DNA of 42,230 nucleotides from Methylorubrum aminovorans (GTDB lineage: Bacteria > Pseudomonadota > Alphaproteobacteria > Rhizobiales > Beijerinckiaceae), in contig NZ_BPRC01000035.1 of assembly GCF_022179725.1 (NCBI RefSeq), positions 1 through 42,230 on the forward strand. The letters are read 5' to 3'. The notes beneath the pieces were generated by a model, which saw only the letters and a program-made list of their open reading frames with translations, did no database searches and was not told the origin of the DNA. Below, piece after piece: positions 7,911-15,806 of this stretch (its first letter is position 1; every line of letters begins with the position of its first letter). Made by a program: the position numbers and the translations under genes.

Positions 7911-9662
7911 ATGGGGTCCGGAGCAGCGCCAACGAGCAAGTCCCTACCGAGCTACGGTGGAGTGGCAAACCCCATAGGTGCGGAGGGCGAACTCCAACGC
8001 ACGATCAGCTGGACCGGTGCCTTCTGGGTGGCGAGCGGCGTCCCTGCGCTCGTCCTGTTCTCCGTTGGAGGCATCGCCGGCAACACCGGCAAGCTGGCGT
8101 TCCTGATCTGGACCCTTTCCATGGTCATGGGCTTCGTCCAATCCTTCACCTACGCCGAGATCGCAGGCCTTTTCCCGAACAAGTCGGGCGGCGCGTCCGT
8201 GTATGGCGCCGCGGCGTGGGTGCGGTACTCCAAGCTGATCGCCCCCCTGTCCGTCTGGTGCAACTGGTTCGCGTGGACGCCCGTCCTGTCGCTCGGCTGC
8301 TCGATCGCCGCCTCCTACATACTGAATGCGCTCTTCCCGCCCGTGGATGCCGCCTCCCCCGCGGTGGCCCAGTGGCTCGCTCTGCACGGAGCCGAGCTGC
8401 AGATGTCGGACGCGGACAAGACCGCCGCCGCAATCGCCGCGTTGTCGACCGGTATCCGTACTTGGACCCTGTTCCAGACCACCCTCGGGCCGGTCTCGCT
8501 GTCGCTCAATGCCGCCTTCTTCATCGGGGCGGCGCTGATGTTGGCCGTCTTCGCGGTTCAGCATCGCGGCATTCTCGGGACAGCAAACTTCCAGAAGTAC
8601 GTCGGCCTCCTGGTGATCATCCCGATGTTCATCGTCGGGGTCGTCCCGCTCCTCATCCACGGCATCAACTGGCAGAACTTCTCGCCGCTCGTCCCGTTGG
8701 CCGCGCCGAACGCCGCGGCGCCCGGCGAGTGGAACGTCGCTGGCTGGACGCTCGTCCTCGGCGGCATGTTTATCGCCGCTTGGTCGACCTACGGCTTCGA
8801 GACGGCCATCTGCTACACCCGGGAGTTCCGTGATCCGGCCCGAGATACGTTCAAGGCGATCTTCTACTCGGGCCTGCTCTGTCTGGTGCTCTTCACGTTG
8901 GTGCCCTTCACCTTCCAGAGCATGCTTGGGGTGGAAGGCATGATCGCTCCCTCCATCGCCGACGGTTCGGGTGTCGCGGCGGCGCTCGCCCGCATGGTCG
9001 GCGGGGGACCGATCGTAGAGAGCGCGCTGGTCATGCTCATGATCCTCGCGCTCATCCTGTCGATCATGACGGCGATGGCGGGCTCTTCCCGGACGCTTTA
9101 CCAAGGCTCCGTCGATGGCTGGCTCCCCCGTTTCCTGAGCCACGTCAACGAGCACGGCGCACCGACCCGGGCGATGTGGACCGACCTTCTGTTCAACCTG
9201 GCGATCCTGGCCATCGCGTGCGCCGACGCGACGAGCTTCTTCTTCATCCTCGCCGTGTCGAACTGTGGCTACATCATCTTCAACTTCCTGAACCTGAACT
9301 CCGTGTGGATCCATCGGATCGACTCGGCGCACGTCCCCCGTCCGTACCGGGCCCCTACGCTCGTGCTCGTGATCGGCGGAGTCTTGTCCTTCGTGAACGT
9401 GATCTTCATGGGGGCCGGCGCCAAGGTGTGGAACCCTGTAGCGTTGTGGGCGGGGCTCGCCACGGCCGCCTTCATCATCCCGGTGTTCTGCTACCGGCAC
9501 TATGTCCAGGACGGCGGCAGGTTCCCCGCCGAGATGTTCGAGGATCTTCACGTGGGAACCGAGGGGGCGATGGCCCGCAGGAAGGCGGGCGCCCTCCCCT
9601 ACCTCACGCTCGTCGCGGGCGTCGCGGTTCTCCTGCTCGCCAACTGGTTCTTCCAGCTTTGA
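7911..9662 (+). CDS. APC-superfamily permease, probably for a methylated amine or amino acid
   Basis: A 583-residue integral membrane protein of the amino acid-polyamine-organocation superfamily with about 12 hydrophobic segments (for example residues near WTGAFWVASGVPALVLFSVG and MLMILALILSIMTAMAGSSR). The conserved early region TYAEIAGLFPNKSGG-SVY is typical of APC transporters. An in-frame ATG at 7911 has a ribosome binding site (AGGAAAGGA) and is preferred over an upstream start at 7809. It is transcribed divergently from tmm and followed 144 bases later by a GcvT-like gene. The substrate cannot be read from sequence; the context suggests a quaternary or methylated amine, or an N-methyl amino acid, for which no other dedicated importer is visible here. 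Confidence 0.85.
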   Translation: MGSGAAPTSKSLPSYGGVANPIGAEGELQRTISWTGAFWVASGVPALVLFSVGGIAGNTGKLAFLIWTLSMVMGFVQSFTYAEIAGLFPNKSGGASVYGAAAWVRYSKLIAPLSVWCNWFAWTPVLSLGCSIAASYILNALFPPVDAASPAVAQWLALHGAELQMSDADKTAAAIAALSTGIRTWTLFQTTLGPVSLSLNAAFFIGAALMLAVFAVQHRGILGTANFQKYVGLLVIIPMFIVGVVPLLIHGINWQNFSPLVPLAAPNAAAPGEWNVAGWTLVLGGMFIAAWSTYGFETAICYTREFRDPARDTFKAIFYSGLLCLVLFTLVPFTFQSMLGVEGMIAPSIADGSGVAAALARMVGGGPIVESALVMLMILALILSIMTAMAGSSRTLYQGSVDGWLPRFLSHVNEHGAPTRAMWTDLLFNLAILAIACADATSFFFILAVSNCGYIIFNFLNLNSVWIHRIDSAHVPRPYRAPTLVLVIGGVLSFVNVIFMGAGAKVWNPVALWAGLATAAFIIPVFCYRHYVQDGGRFPAEMFEDLHVGTEGAMARRKAGALPYLTLVAGVAVLLLANWFFQL

Positions 9663-9669
9663 CGGATCT

Positions 9670-9708
9670 CGGCTCCCGCCCGGGCGCCCAGCGCGGGAGC
9701 GGGAGCCG
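9670..9708 (+). terminator. GC-rich hairpin between permease and gcvT-like gene
   Basis: A perfect 10-bp stem CGGCTCCCGC (9670-9679) and GCGGGAGCCG (9699-9708) follows the permease stop by a few bases. There is no T-run, so it may be an attenuator or an mRNA-stabilising element lowering expression of the next gene rather than a full stop. Confidence 0.45.
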
Positions 9709-9806
9709 TAGGTAGGCGACGCCGATGACATTACGGCGGCGCATCGGCAAGGGCGCTCGATCCGCGCCCGACCCGCGAACACACGAGCGAGAAAGGGACA
9801 CTGATC

Positions 9807-10940
9807 GTGAGCTACAAAGATCTTCCGCGCCAATCCGTTCTGAACGACCGCCACCTGGCGCTGGGCTCCAAGCTGGACGCGGAGTGGAATGGGATGCCCA
9901 TCCCGCAGAGCTACAACACCGACCGTTATGAGGAAACGACGGTCGTCAGGTCCCGCGCGGGCTTGTTCGACGTGTCCGGTCTCCAAATGGTCAACGTCGA
10001 AGGACCGGACGCCGAGAGCGTGTTGAACGCGATGCTGACCAGCGACGTCAGCAAGCTCAAGCCCGGTCAGTCGGCGATCAGCAACATCGTCGACGAGAAC
10101 GGATCGCTCATCGACGACGTGCTGGTCTATCGCGACGGACCTCAGAAGTTTCGCGTTTCCCATGGCGGCGGCAGTCTCGAGGAAGTCCTCCCCGAATTCA
10201 CGGAGGGGCGAAACGTCGAAGCCGCCAAAGACAATGACGTGCACATCCTCTCGCTGCAGGGTCCGCTCGCCCTCGATATCCTCAAGCCGCATACGTCCTT
10301 CGATCTGACCAGAATGAAGTATTTCGAGCACGCGCGCACGACCCTCTTCGGCAAGGATGTCTCCATCGGCCGGGGTGGCTACTCGGCGGAGCGCGGCTAC
10401 GAGGTCTTCTGCTCCTCTCAGGATGCGGTCGCGCTGTGGGACGCGATCATGGAGGCCGGCAAGCCGTTCGGGATCATCGCGGCCTCCTGGGATTGCCTCG
10501 ACATCGTCCGCGTGGAGGGAGGTCTCCTGTTCTTCCCGTTCGACATGCCCAAGCCGGACACGACCCCGTGGGAGGTCGGCGCCGATTGGACCGTCGACCT
10601 CAGCAAGCCCGACTTCTGCGGCAAGGCTGCGCTCCAGGCCAAGAAGGGCAAGGAACGCTTCAGCCAGGTCGGACTGGAGATCCTCCACGACGATGCCGTC
10701 GTACCCGGCAGCAAGATCTTCAAGGACGGGCGCGAGGTCGGCACGGTCAACAGCACGACCTTCAGCCGTCACCTCATGAAGTCCCTCGGCCTCGCGCACC
10801 TGCCGCGCGAACTCGCCGCGCTCGGTACCGAGGTCGAGATTCAGCATGACGGCGGCAAACTCACCGCCAATGTCGTTCGAACCCCGTTCTACGACCCCAT
10901 GCGCCTGCGGACCCACCCGCCGGACGAGCGTTCCGCCTGA
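9807..10940 (+). CDS. GcvT/DmdA-like aminomethyltransferase family protein
   Basis: A 377-residue protein with the fold of T-protein and tetrahydrofolate-dependent demethylases. Recognisable blocks are the early RSRAGLFDVSGLQMVNVEGP, the NIVDENGSLIDDVLVYR loop that carries the catalytic acidic residue in GcvT, and the late RGGYSAERGYEVF segment. Translation probably starts at GTG (9807), with GAAAGGGA about nine bases upstream. The family moves C1 groups from N- or S-methyl compounds to tetrahydrofolate. Its place after an APC permease suggests an N-methylated substrate brought in by that transporter. It is too divergent for me to call GcvT of glycine cleavage, and no gcvH or gcvP is present. 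It could be the counterpart of the dmmD gene reported to be needed alongside dmmABC in Ruegeria, but I cannot verify this. Confidence 0.8.
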   Translation: MSYKDLPRQSVLNDRHLALGSKLDAEWNGMPIPQSYNTDRYEETTVVRSRAGLFDVSGLQMVNVEGPDAESVLNAMLTSDVSKLKPGQSAISNIVDENGSLIDDVLVYRDGPQKFRVSHGGGSLEEVLPEFTEGRNVEAAKDNDVHILSLQGPLALDILKPHTSFDLTRMKYFEHARTTLFGKDVSIGRGGYSAERGYEVFCSSQDAVALWDAIMEAGKPFGIIAASWDCLDIVRVEGGLLFFPFDMPKPDTTPWEVGADWTVDLSKPDFCGKAALQAKKGKERFSQVGLEILHDDAVVPGSKIFKDGREVGTVNSTTFSRHLMKSLGLAHLPRELAALGTEVEIQHDGGKLTANVVRTPFYDPMRLRTHPPDERSA

Positions 10941-10965
10941 TCAGGCGCAGGGAGCGAACCTTGGT

Positions 10966-10997
10966 GCGGACCGGGCGTGCGCGTCGCCCCGGTCCGC
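10966..10997. terminator. Bidirectional terminator hairpin between gcvT-like and luxR-type genes
   Basis: A perfect 10-bp stem GCGGACCGGG (10966-10975) and CCCGGTCCGC (10988-10997) sits in the 104-base gap between two convergent genes, where a shared terminator is expected. No T-run is present. Confidence 0.55.
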
Positions 10998-11044
10998 GGC
11001 CGCAGTGAGGGCGTCGGCCCGGTTTCCCGGCCTTTCCCGCCTTC

Positions 11045-12103
11045 TCAAGGCGCGGGGAAGAACTGCACGAATTTCTTCACGAGGTAGCGCTCGGAGCTGA
11101 CGTCGGCCTTCCGGTAGATCCGCAGCTTGCAGTTTTTGATCGTTCCTTTGCTGATCTTCAGCTTCTGTGCGATCTGGCCGGTATTTTCGCCTTGCATGAT
11201 CAAGCTCAGGATGCCCCGTTCGCGCGGTGTCAGCGCCTGCAGAACAGCAGCCGCGGCCTCGTAGTCGACGGGCGCTGCGGGCGAGGCGGCCTTCGGTTCA
11301 AGCGTGAAGATCCGTCCTCCCGGCGCGAGCGGGAAATCGCGATCGAATGTTTCCGTTCGAAGGAGGTAGTCTCTGGTGCAGAGGGTCTGGACGCTCGCGT
11401 CCGGCTCGATCGTCTCTAGCATCGGGTTGATCGACGTGTCGGCAGAGACCGCCGATCTCCAGGAGTCGTTCGCGTAGACCTCGACGCCGTGGCGGTCCCG
11501 GATCGAGGTCGGCCGCCGGATGAGGTCGTCCGCCTTCGAGGCGTCCGTGCGCCTGAGGTTGTTGAAAAGGTGCCCCAGGTGACTCTTGTGGAAGCCTTCG
11601 AGAGCCGGGAAGATGAGGTTCGCGCGCCGGATGTCGGCTGGCGTGAAGCCACCTTTTTCGCGCTCGAGGAAGATTCCGAAGCAGCAGTGTCCGACCGTGG
11701 AGAAGAACATTCCAATCTCATCGGAGATTTTTGCCGCCGCGGTGAATATTTTAGTGTAAAGTACCGACTCTGGTCCGGAATTCGTCAATTCTGTTAATGT
11801 GAGGACTCCGGGGCGGCCGTGTTCTTTCCAATACATTGAAAACGGATCTATATGGAGGCACTTTTTATTATAAAATTGCACGATTTCATCGGGAACGTTG
11901 GATGTGTAGAGCACGTCCGGTGGGGCAACGCGCGAGTATCGGATAATCCAAGCTGAGTCGCTTCGGATACACCGTCCGAACAGGCTCAGGAGATTGCGAT
12001 GAAAGCCGTCCGTGCCGATCGAAGCAGCCAATTTGCCCAGCTCCTGGAACCACTCCGTGTCGCTCAATTGCAGCGGCTTCTTCCCTACTTCGACTTCACT
12101 CAT
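11045..12103 (-). CDS. LuxR-type (GerE HTH) transcriptional regulator
   Basis: A 352-residue regulator whose last 60 residues form a LuxR/GerE helix-turn-helix (LTPRERGILSLIMQGENTGQ then IAQKLKISKGTIKNCKLRIYRKADV). The first 200 residues are a putative sensory region (DSAWIIRYSR, CLHIDPFSMYWKEHG) that resembles a GAF or autoinducer-type fold only loosely. I see no receiver domain and no luxI gene. The start at 12103 follows an AGGT-rich stretch. It is convergent with the gcvT-like gene, so it is a separate unit. A role in control of the amine genes is plausible from position only. The upstream 540 bases are free of genes. Confidence 0.85.
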   Translation of the reverse strand: MSEVEVGKKPLQLSDTEWFQELGKLAASIGTDGFHRNLLSLFGRCIRSDSAWIIRYSRVAPPDVLYTSNVPDEIVQFYNKKCLHIDPFSMYWKEHGRPGVLTLTELTNSGPESVLYTKIFTAAAKISDEIGMFFSTVGHCCFGIFLEREKGGFTPADIRRANLIFPALEGFHKSHLGHLFNNLRRTDASKADDLIRRPTSIRDRHGVEVYANDSWRSAVSADTSINPMLETIEPDASVQTLCTRDYLLRTETFDRDFPLAPGGRIFTLEPKAASPAAPVDYEAAAAVLQALTPRERGILSLIMQGENTGQIAQKLKISKGTIKNCKLRIYRKADVSSERYLVKKFVQFFPAP

Positions 12104-12642
12104 CCTAGGTGTACCTGGCCGGTGGCGTCTATTTTTTGTGAAGATGGTACTGCCGAATTGGGCCGAGTCTCAAGGCCCATCCCGTCGAAGGCTTGCAAGT
12201 TCGTTGCCGTAGTCGGAATGGAGCAGGGTCGCCGGGGTCGGGAGCCCCAACCGCCCGAGGCGGCCTCGAAGGGGCGCTTTTCGTGGGCCGTCGTCTATCC
12301 TGCGATCGCGCGGTTGGAGGCGGCGGCTCGTGCGGGTCGACGGTGCGGCCGACCGCCCACAAGACCAGGCTGATCCACGACCGGTTGCCCAAGCGCCCGC
12401 GCCGGTACGCGCCTTCACACGCCGCCGCCCCCGCCCCAAACTCGTTCGAAAGGTGCTGCGCGCCGTTGGCGCGGCTCCGCTCCAGCGCGGTGCGTTCAAG
12501 GCCACGGATGAGCAGGAAGCGGCCATCCACGCCTGCCTCGATCGTACCGTCGCCGATCCGAAATGGTTTTCCGGTCCGGCTCCTCCAGCGACATCCCCGC
12601 CGGCGTCAGGCACTTCTGCCAACGAACTCCGGAATCAGGCCG
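12104..12642. other. Noncoding stretch upstream of the luxR-type gene
   Basis: No convincing gene. An AT-rich patch around 12130-12145 lies shortly upstream of the leftward luxR-type start and may hold its promoter. The rest is GC-rich with low-complexity arginine/alanine frames. Confidence 0.5.
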
Positions 12643-12921
12643 CTAGTGTCCGTGGAACATCCGCGAGAAGCGTGTCGCGGAGCCCCGGACCAATGTCGGG
12701 GCGATCGGCAGCTCGCTTCGCTTGCAGGGTTGAAAGCCGTAGTAGGACGACAGCAGGTCGTCGTCGGGAACGCCGACCCAAAGTCTCACGCCGGGCCAGT
12801 CCGCTTTGACGCTCACCAGGAGCATCTGATCGTTAGGATCGAAGGCTTCGGCCTGATCCGTGAACAACCGCTCGAACGATGCGACCTCTTCTTCCGTAAT
12901 CAGCCGCGTTGCCCAAATCAT
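12643..12921 (-). CDS. Small hypothetical protein
   Basis: A 92-residue protein starting MIWATRLITEEEVASFERLF, with a central ADWPGVRLWVGVPDDDLLSS segment. No domain is recognised. The ATG at 12921 has a G-rich ribosome binding site (GGGGG) about ten bases upstream; a TTG two codons earlier is possible. Acidic and hydrophobic residues alternate as in a real soluble protein, unlike neighbouring frames. It sits alone between noncoding stretches. Confidence 0.55.
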   Translation of the reverse strand: MIWATRLITEEEVASFERLFTDQAEAFDPNDQMLLVSVKADWPGVRLWVGVPDDDLLSSYYGFQPCKRSELPIAPTLVRGSATRFSRMFHGH

Positions 12922-13164
12922 GTGCAAATGCCCCCAGCGAGCGCATTAAAGGCATGGCAGCTTCCGCTACAAGCGCGGAAACGAGCGCCCCATCCTCGCG
13001 AACCGTGGATGATCCCTCGACAGGGCCAGAGCTCGATAGCGCGCTTGTTTCCCGACTTTCGTCCCGCGTCCTCGGTTGTCATGACTCGGCGGGGGCACAC
13101 CTCTCGGACGGCCTGCACCATCCACGACACGGAGGCTCACGGCAGACGAAGACTGGAAGGGGCC

Positions 13165-13191
13165 TTGAATTTTTGATGGGCACGATAGTTT
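13165..13191 (+). promoter_or_regulatory. Promoter-like block of small RNA copy A
   Basis: TTGAAT (13165-13170) and TAGTTT (13186-13191), 15 bases apart, lie just before the hairpin element. The run GCACGATAGTTTCTT is identical in copy B at 31.0 kb, where the hexamers are TTGCAT and TAGTTT with 16-base spacing. Confidence 0.45.
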
Positions 13192-13197
13192 CTTGCT

Positions 13198-13285
13198 GTG
13201 ACCGTCGCTCGTGGTGCGGATGAGCTCGCGGTCATCATTTCTCCCCGACCTAAGCTTCGCCGGTTCCGTCCGGCGAAGCTTTTTT
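13198..13285 (+). ncRNA. Candidate small RNA, copy A
   Basis: An approximately 88-nt element inferred from structure and a second copy. Hairpin 1 has outer stem TGACCG (13199-13204) with CGGTCA (13229-13234) and inner stem GCTC (13207-13210) with GAGC (13222-13225); its loop contains GGTGCGG. A single-stranded linker carries TTTCTCCC (13238-13245), complementary to Shine-Dalgarno sequences. A 12-bp terminator stem follows, AAGCTTCGCCGG (13252-13263) with CCGGCGAAGCTT (13270-13281), then six T's. In copy B the outer stem is TGATCG/CGATCA, a compensatory change, and the inner stem changes an A-T pair to a G-T pair. This layout is like trans-acting regulatory RNAs of alphaproteobacteria with anti-Shine-Dalgarno motifs; I cannot assign a named family. 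Confidence 0.65.
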
Positions 13286-13609
13286 GTTTCGGATCCCCAT
13301 CCCAAGCTCCGGCCTGACCTGCCGTGACGGGATAGGCCGAGCGAGAAGAGCGGCCTGTACCGGGGGCGGTAATGAGGCGGCATCCGATGGCGGGCGTGGG
13401 ACGATCGTGCCCAAGCCGTGCCGGATCGAGGTAAAGAAAATGCGAGGCCAGCGGTTGGCGCTCGCCTCGCCGGGAACGCGGAGATCTGCAAGGGAAGCGA
13501 CGCGACGTGGGGCGACGAGGCTTCTGATCCCTCGCCCAACGGCGTGCACCGGCGTCTCGACAACACTCCCGAACATGACGGCCATGCGGGACGATAGAAA
13601 AAGACTTGT
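13286..13609. other. Noncoding leader region before the efflux operon
   Basis: The reading frame of the SMR gene stays open back to 13284, but the upstream part encodes arginine- and cysteine-rich sequence unrelated to SMR proteins and lacks a start signal. I read it as noncoding. The promoter and operator of the efflux operon lie at its right end. Confidence 0.55.
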
Positions 13610-13633
13610 AAGATACCGCACGGTCGGTATCTT
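13610..13633. promoter_or_regulatory. TetR-type operator before the efflux operon
   Basis: A perfect inverted repeat, AAGATACCG (13610-13618) and CGGTATCTT (13625-13633) separated by six bases, lies 22 bases before the SMR start codon. The ATACCG/CGGTAT arms are typical of TetR-family operators at efflux genes. It overlaps a -10-like TAAGAT (13609-13614), so binding by the operon's own TetR protein would block transcription. Confidence 0.7.
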
Positions 13634-13655
13634 GATGCGCCCAAGAGGATTGATG

Positions 13656-14000
13656 ATGCCTAGCTACCTAGCGACCTATGCCGCTCTCGGCGTCGCCATC
13701 GTCTGCGAGATCGCCGGCACGACCTTTCTCCAGGAGTCCGAGCAGTTCACGCGGATCGCGCCGGCGCTGGCCACGACCGCGTGCTACGCCGCGGCCTTCT
13801 ACTTCCTTTCGCTCGTCCTCAAGGCCATGCCTTTGGGCGTCGCATACGCGATCTGGAGCGGCGTCGGGGTCGTCCTCACCGCCGTCATCGGCACTATCCT
13901 CTTCAAGCAGTCCCTTGACCTGCCGGCCTTGGTCGGCATCGGCATGATCGTCGGCGGCGTCGTGGTCATGCAGGCCTTCTCGGTTACGACAGGGCACTGA
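13656..14000 (+). CDS. Small multidrug resistance (SMR) family efflux protein
   Basis: A 114-residue membrane protein with four predicted transmembrane helices. It matches the EmrE/SugE-type fold: the first helix carries the membrane-embedded Glu (VCEIAGTTFL) that exchanges protons for cationic drugs or guanidinium-like compounds. LGVAYAIWSGVGVVLTAVIG is the classic SMR block. The start is the second of two tandem ATGs, six bases after AGAGGA. The stop is two bases before the tetR start, so the genes are co-transcribed. EmrE- and SugE/Gdx-type function cannot be told apart here. Confidence 0.9.
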   Translation: MPSYLATYAALGVAIVCEIAGTTFLQESEQFTRIAPALATTACYAAAFYFLSLVLKAMPLGVAYAIWSGVGVVLTAVIGTILFKQSLDLPALVGIGMIVGGVVVMQAFSVTTGH

Positions 14001-14002
14001 CC

Positions 14003-14584
14003 ATGACGACCGCTTACAATCGCAAGAAGCAGCCGGAACTTGTCAGGCGCACCCTCCTTGATTGTGCCGCGAAGCTTGCCCTCGAGCAGGGTCTCGCTGC
14101 GGTCACGGTTCAGGCCGTGGCCGAGGCGGCAGGCGTCACCAAAGGCGGCCTGTTCCACCATTTCCCGAGCAAGCAGTCCCTGGTCGAAGGCGTGTTCGTC
14201 GACCTGCTGGCCCAGGTCGACAAGGACATCGACGCGGCAATGGCCGCCGACCCAGAACCCAGGGGCGCGTTCACGCGAGCCTATGTCGGATCGACCTTCT
14301 CCGACCCGATGCTGCCACAGGGCAACCAATGGACGGCCCTGCACATCTCGGTGCTCGCGGAGCCCGGTCTCCGGCGGCTCTGGGCCGAGTGGTTCGCCGA
14401 GCGCCTCTCGCGGCACCGCGACACGGACGACGGACCGACCCTTGAGCTTGTGCGCCTTGCTGCCGATGGCGCTTGGCTCGCCTTCCTATTTCGCGACGAG
14501 GGTGGCCCGGTGCCGGAGATTCCGGCCCTGCGCGACCGCTTGCTCGGCATGACCCGCACAGGCCCGGACGCCTGTCGCACATAG
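14003..14584 (+). CDS. TetR-family transcriptional repressor
   Basis: A 193-residue protein with a classical TetR helix-turn-helix near residues 30-58 (AVAEAAGVTKGGLFHHFPSK) and a variable ligand-binding C-terminal part (TALHISVLAEPGLRRLWAEW). It lies inside the operon, two bases after the SMR gene and 41 bases before the membrane fusion protein. The palindrome at 13610-13633 is its likely operator, giving autoregulation relieved by a pump substrate. Confidence 0.92.
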   Translation: MTTAYNRKKQPELVRRTLLDCAAKLALEQGLAAVTVQAVAEAAGVTKGGLFHHFPSKQSLVEGVFVDLLAQVDKDIDAAMAADPEPRGAFTRAYVGSTFSDPMLPQGNQWTALHISVLAEPGLRRLWAEWFAERLSRHRDTDDGPTLELVRLAADGAWLAFLFRDEGGPVPEIPALRDRLLGMTRTGPDACRT

Positions 14585-14625
14585 CCCGCCCTTCATCCTC
14601 ACCGAACCGGAAGACCCATCGATCC

Positions 14626-15780
14626 ATGAGACGGTGTGAACACCGAGGCTTGGCCGTCATGCCGCTCCTGCTGAGCGTTGCACTGGCCGCCTGCAAGCCG
14701 ACGAACGAGGCCGACGCGGTCCCGGGGGCACCACCTTCCGAGGTATCGACCGTGACGGTCGAGCCGGCCACGGTGCCGCGCAGGCTCGACCTGCCGGGGC
14801 GCCTCGTCTCGACGCGCGTGGCCGAGGTCCGGGCTCAGGTGGCCGGCATCATCCAGGAGCGCACCTTCGAGGAAGGTAGTCTGGTCAGGAGGGGCGATGT
14901 CCTCTTCCGCATCGATCCCGCCGTCTATCGGGCCGAGGTCGATGCCCGGACCGCGGCCCTCGCGCGGGCCGAGGCGACACGGGTGCAGGCCCTGAAGCAG
15001 TCGGAGCGCACCGAGACGCTGCTGGAACGGCAGGCGGCCAGCACCGCCCAGCACGACATCGCCGTCGCCACCTTGCGGCAGGCGGAGGCCGATGTCGCGA
15101 GTGCGAAGGCGCAGCTTGCCCGAGCGAGAATCGATCTCGACTACGCCACCGTGCGCGCGCCCATCGACGGCCGCATCGGCCGCGCCCTCGTCACGGAGGG
15201 CGCGCTCGTCAGCCAGAGCGAGGCGACCCGGCTCGCGCTGATCCAGCAGGTCGATCCGATCTTCGCCGATTTCAACGCGGCCGCCTCGGATCCGAGCCTG
15301 CTGGCCGACCGCGCCGCCGGACGGGAGAGCGCGGAGGTGCGGCTGGTCCTGCCCGACGGCTCGCTCCACGCCGATGCCGGGCGGCTCCTGTTCACCGATG
15401 TCAGCGTCGATCCCGGCACCGGGCAGGTCAGCCTACGCGCCACCTTCCCGAACCCGCGGGTCGCCTTGCTGCCCGGCACCTATGTCCGCGTGCGGGTCGC
15501 GCGCGGGGCGCTGCCCGGCGCGGTGATCGTCCCGGCGCAGGCCATCCAGCGCTCGAGCGCGGGCGTGGCCCAGGCCTTCGTGGTCGGCACGGACAGGACC
15601 GTCGCCCTGCGGCCCCTGCGCGCCGGGGCGCTGACGGATGCGGGTTGGATCGTCGAGGAGGGACTCAAGGCCGGCGAGACAGTCGTGGTCGAGGGCTTCC
15701 AGAAGATCCAGCCCGGCATGGCCGTGAATCCGGTGCCGTGGACGGGGGCCCGAACCGACACCGCGTCCAAGCAGCCCTGA
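14626..15780 (+). CDS. RND efflux membrane fusion protein (periplasmic adaptor lipoprotein)
   Basis: A 384-residue HlyD/AcrA-type adaptor that links an inner-membrane RND pump to an outer-membrane channel. The N-terminus has a hydrophobic stretch ending in a lipobox (VALAAC at about residues 19-24), so the mature protein is probably lipid-anchored. Next come the biotinyl/lipoyl half-motifs (VAEVRAQVAGIIQERTFEEG and ATVRAPIDGRIGRALVTEGA) flanking a helical hairpin, then beta-barrel and membrane-proximal domains (VIVPAQAIQRSS). An upstream extension of the frame overlaps tetR and is rejected. The ribosome binding site is weak, suggesting translational coupling. The RND gene follows after 26 bases. 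Confidence 0.9.
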   Translation: MRRCEHRGLAVMPLLLSVALAACKPTNEADAVPGAPPSEVSTVTVEPATVPRRLDLPGRLVSTRVAEVRAQVAGIIQERTFEEGSLVRRGDVLFRIDPAVYRAEVDARTAALARAEATRVQALKQSERTETLLERQAASTAQHDIAVATLRQAEADVASAKAQLARARIDLDYATVRAPIDGRIGRALVTEGALVSQSEATRLALIQQVDPIFADFNAAASDPSLLADRAAGRESAEVRLVLPDGSLHADAGRLLFTDVSVDPGTGQVSLRATFPNPRVALLPGTYVRVRVARGALPGAVIVPAQAIQRSSAGVAQAFVVGTDRTVALRPLRAGALTDAGWIVEEGLKAGETVVVEGFQKIQPGMAVNPVPWTGARTDTASKQP

Positions 15781-15806
15781 CCCGCCGCACTAGGACGAGG
15801 CCCGCC

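Noticed and set aside
7944..10916. A 990-codon open frame on the minus strand opposite the permease and gcvT-like genes
   Set aside because: It is the antisense shadow of two clear genes in high-GC DNA; the translation is Arg/Asp/His-rich with no domain.
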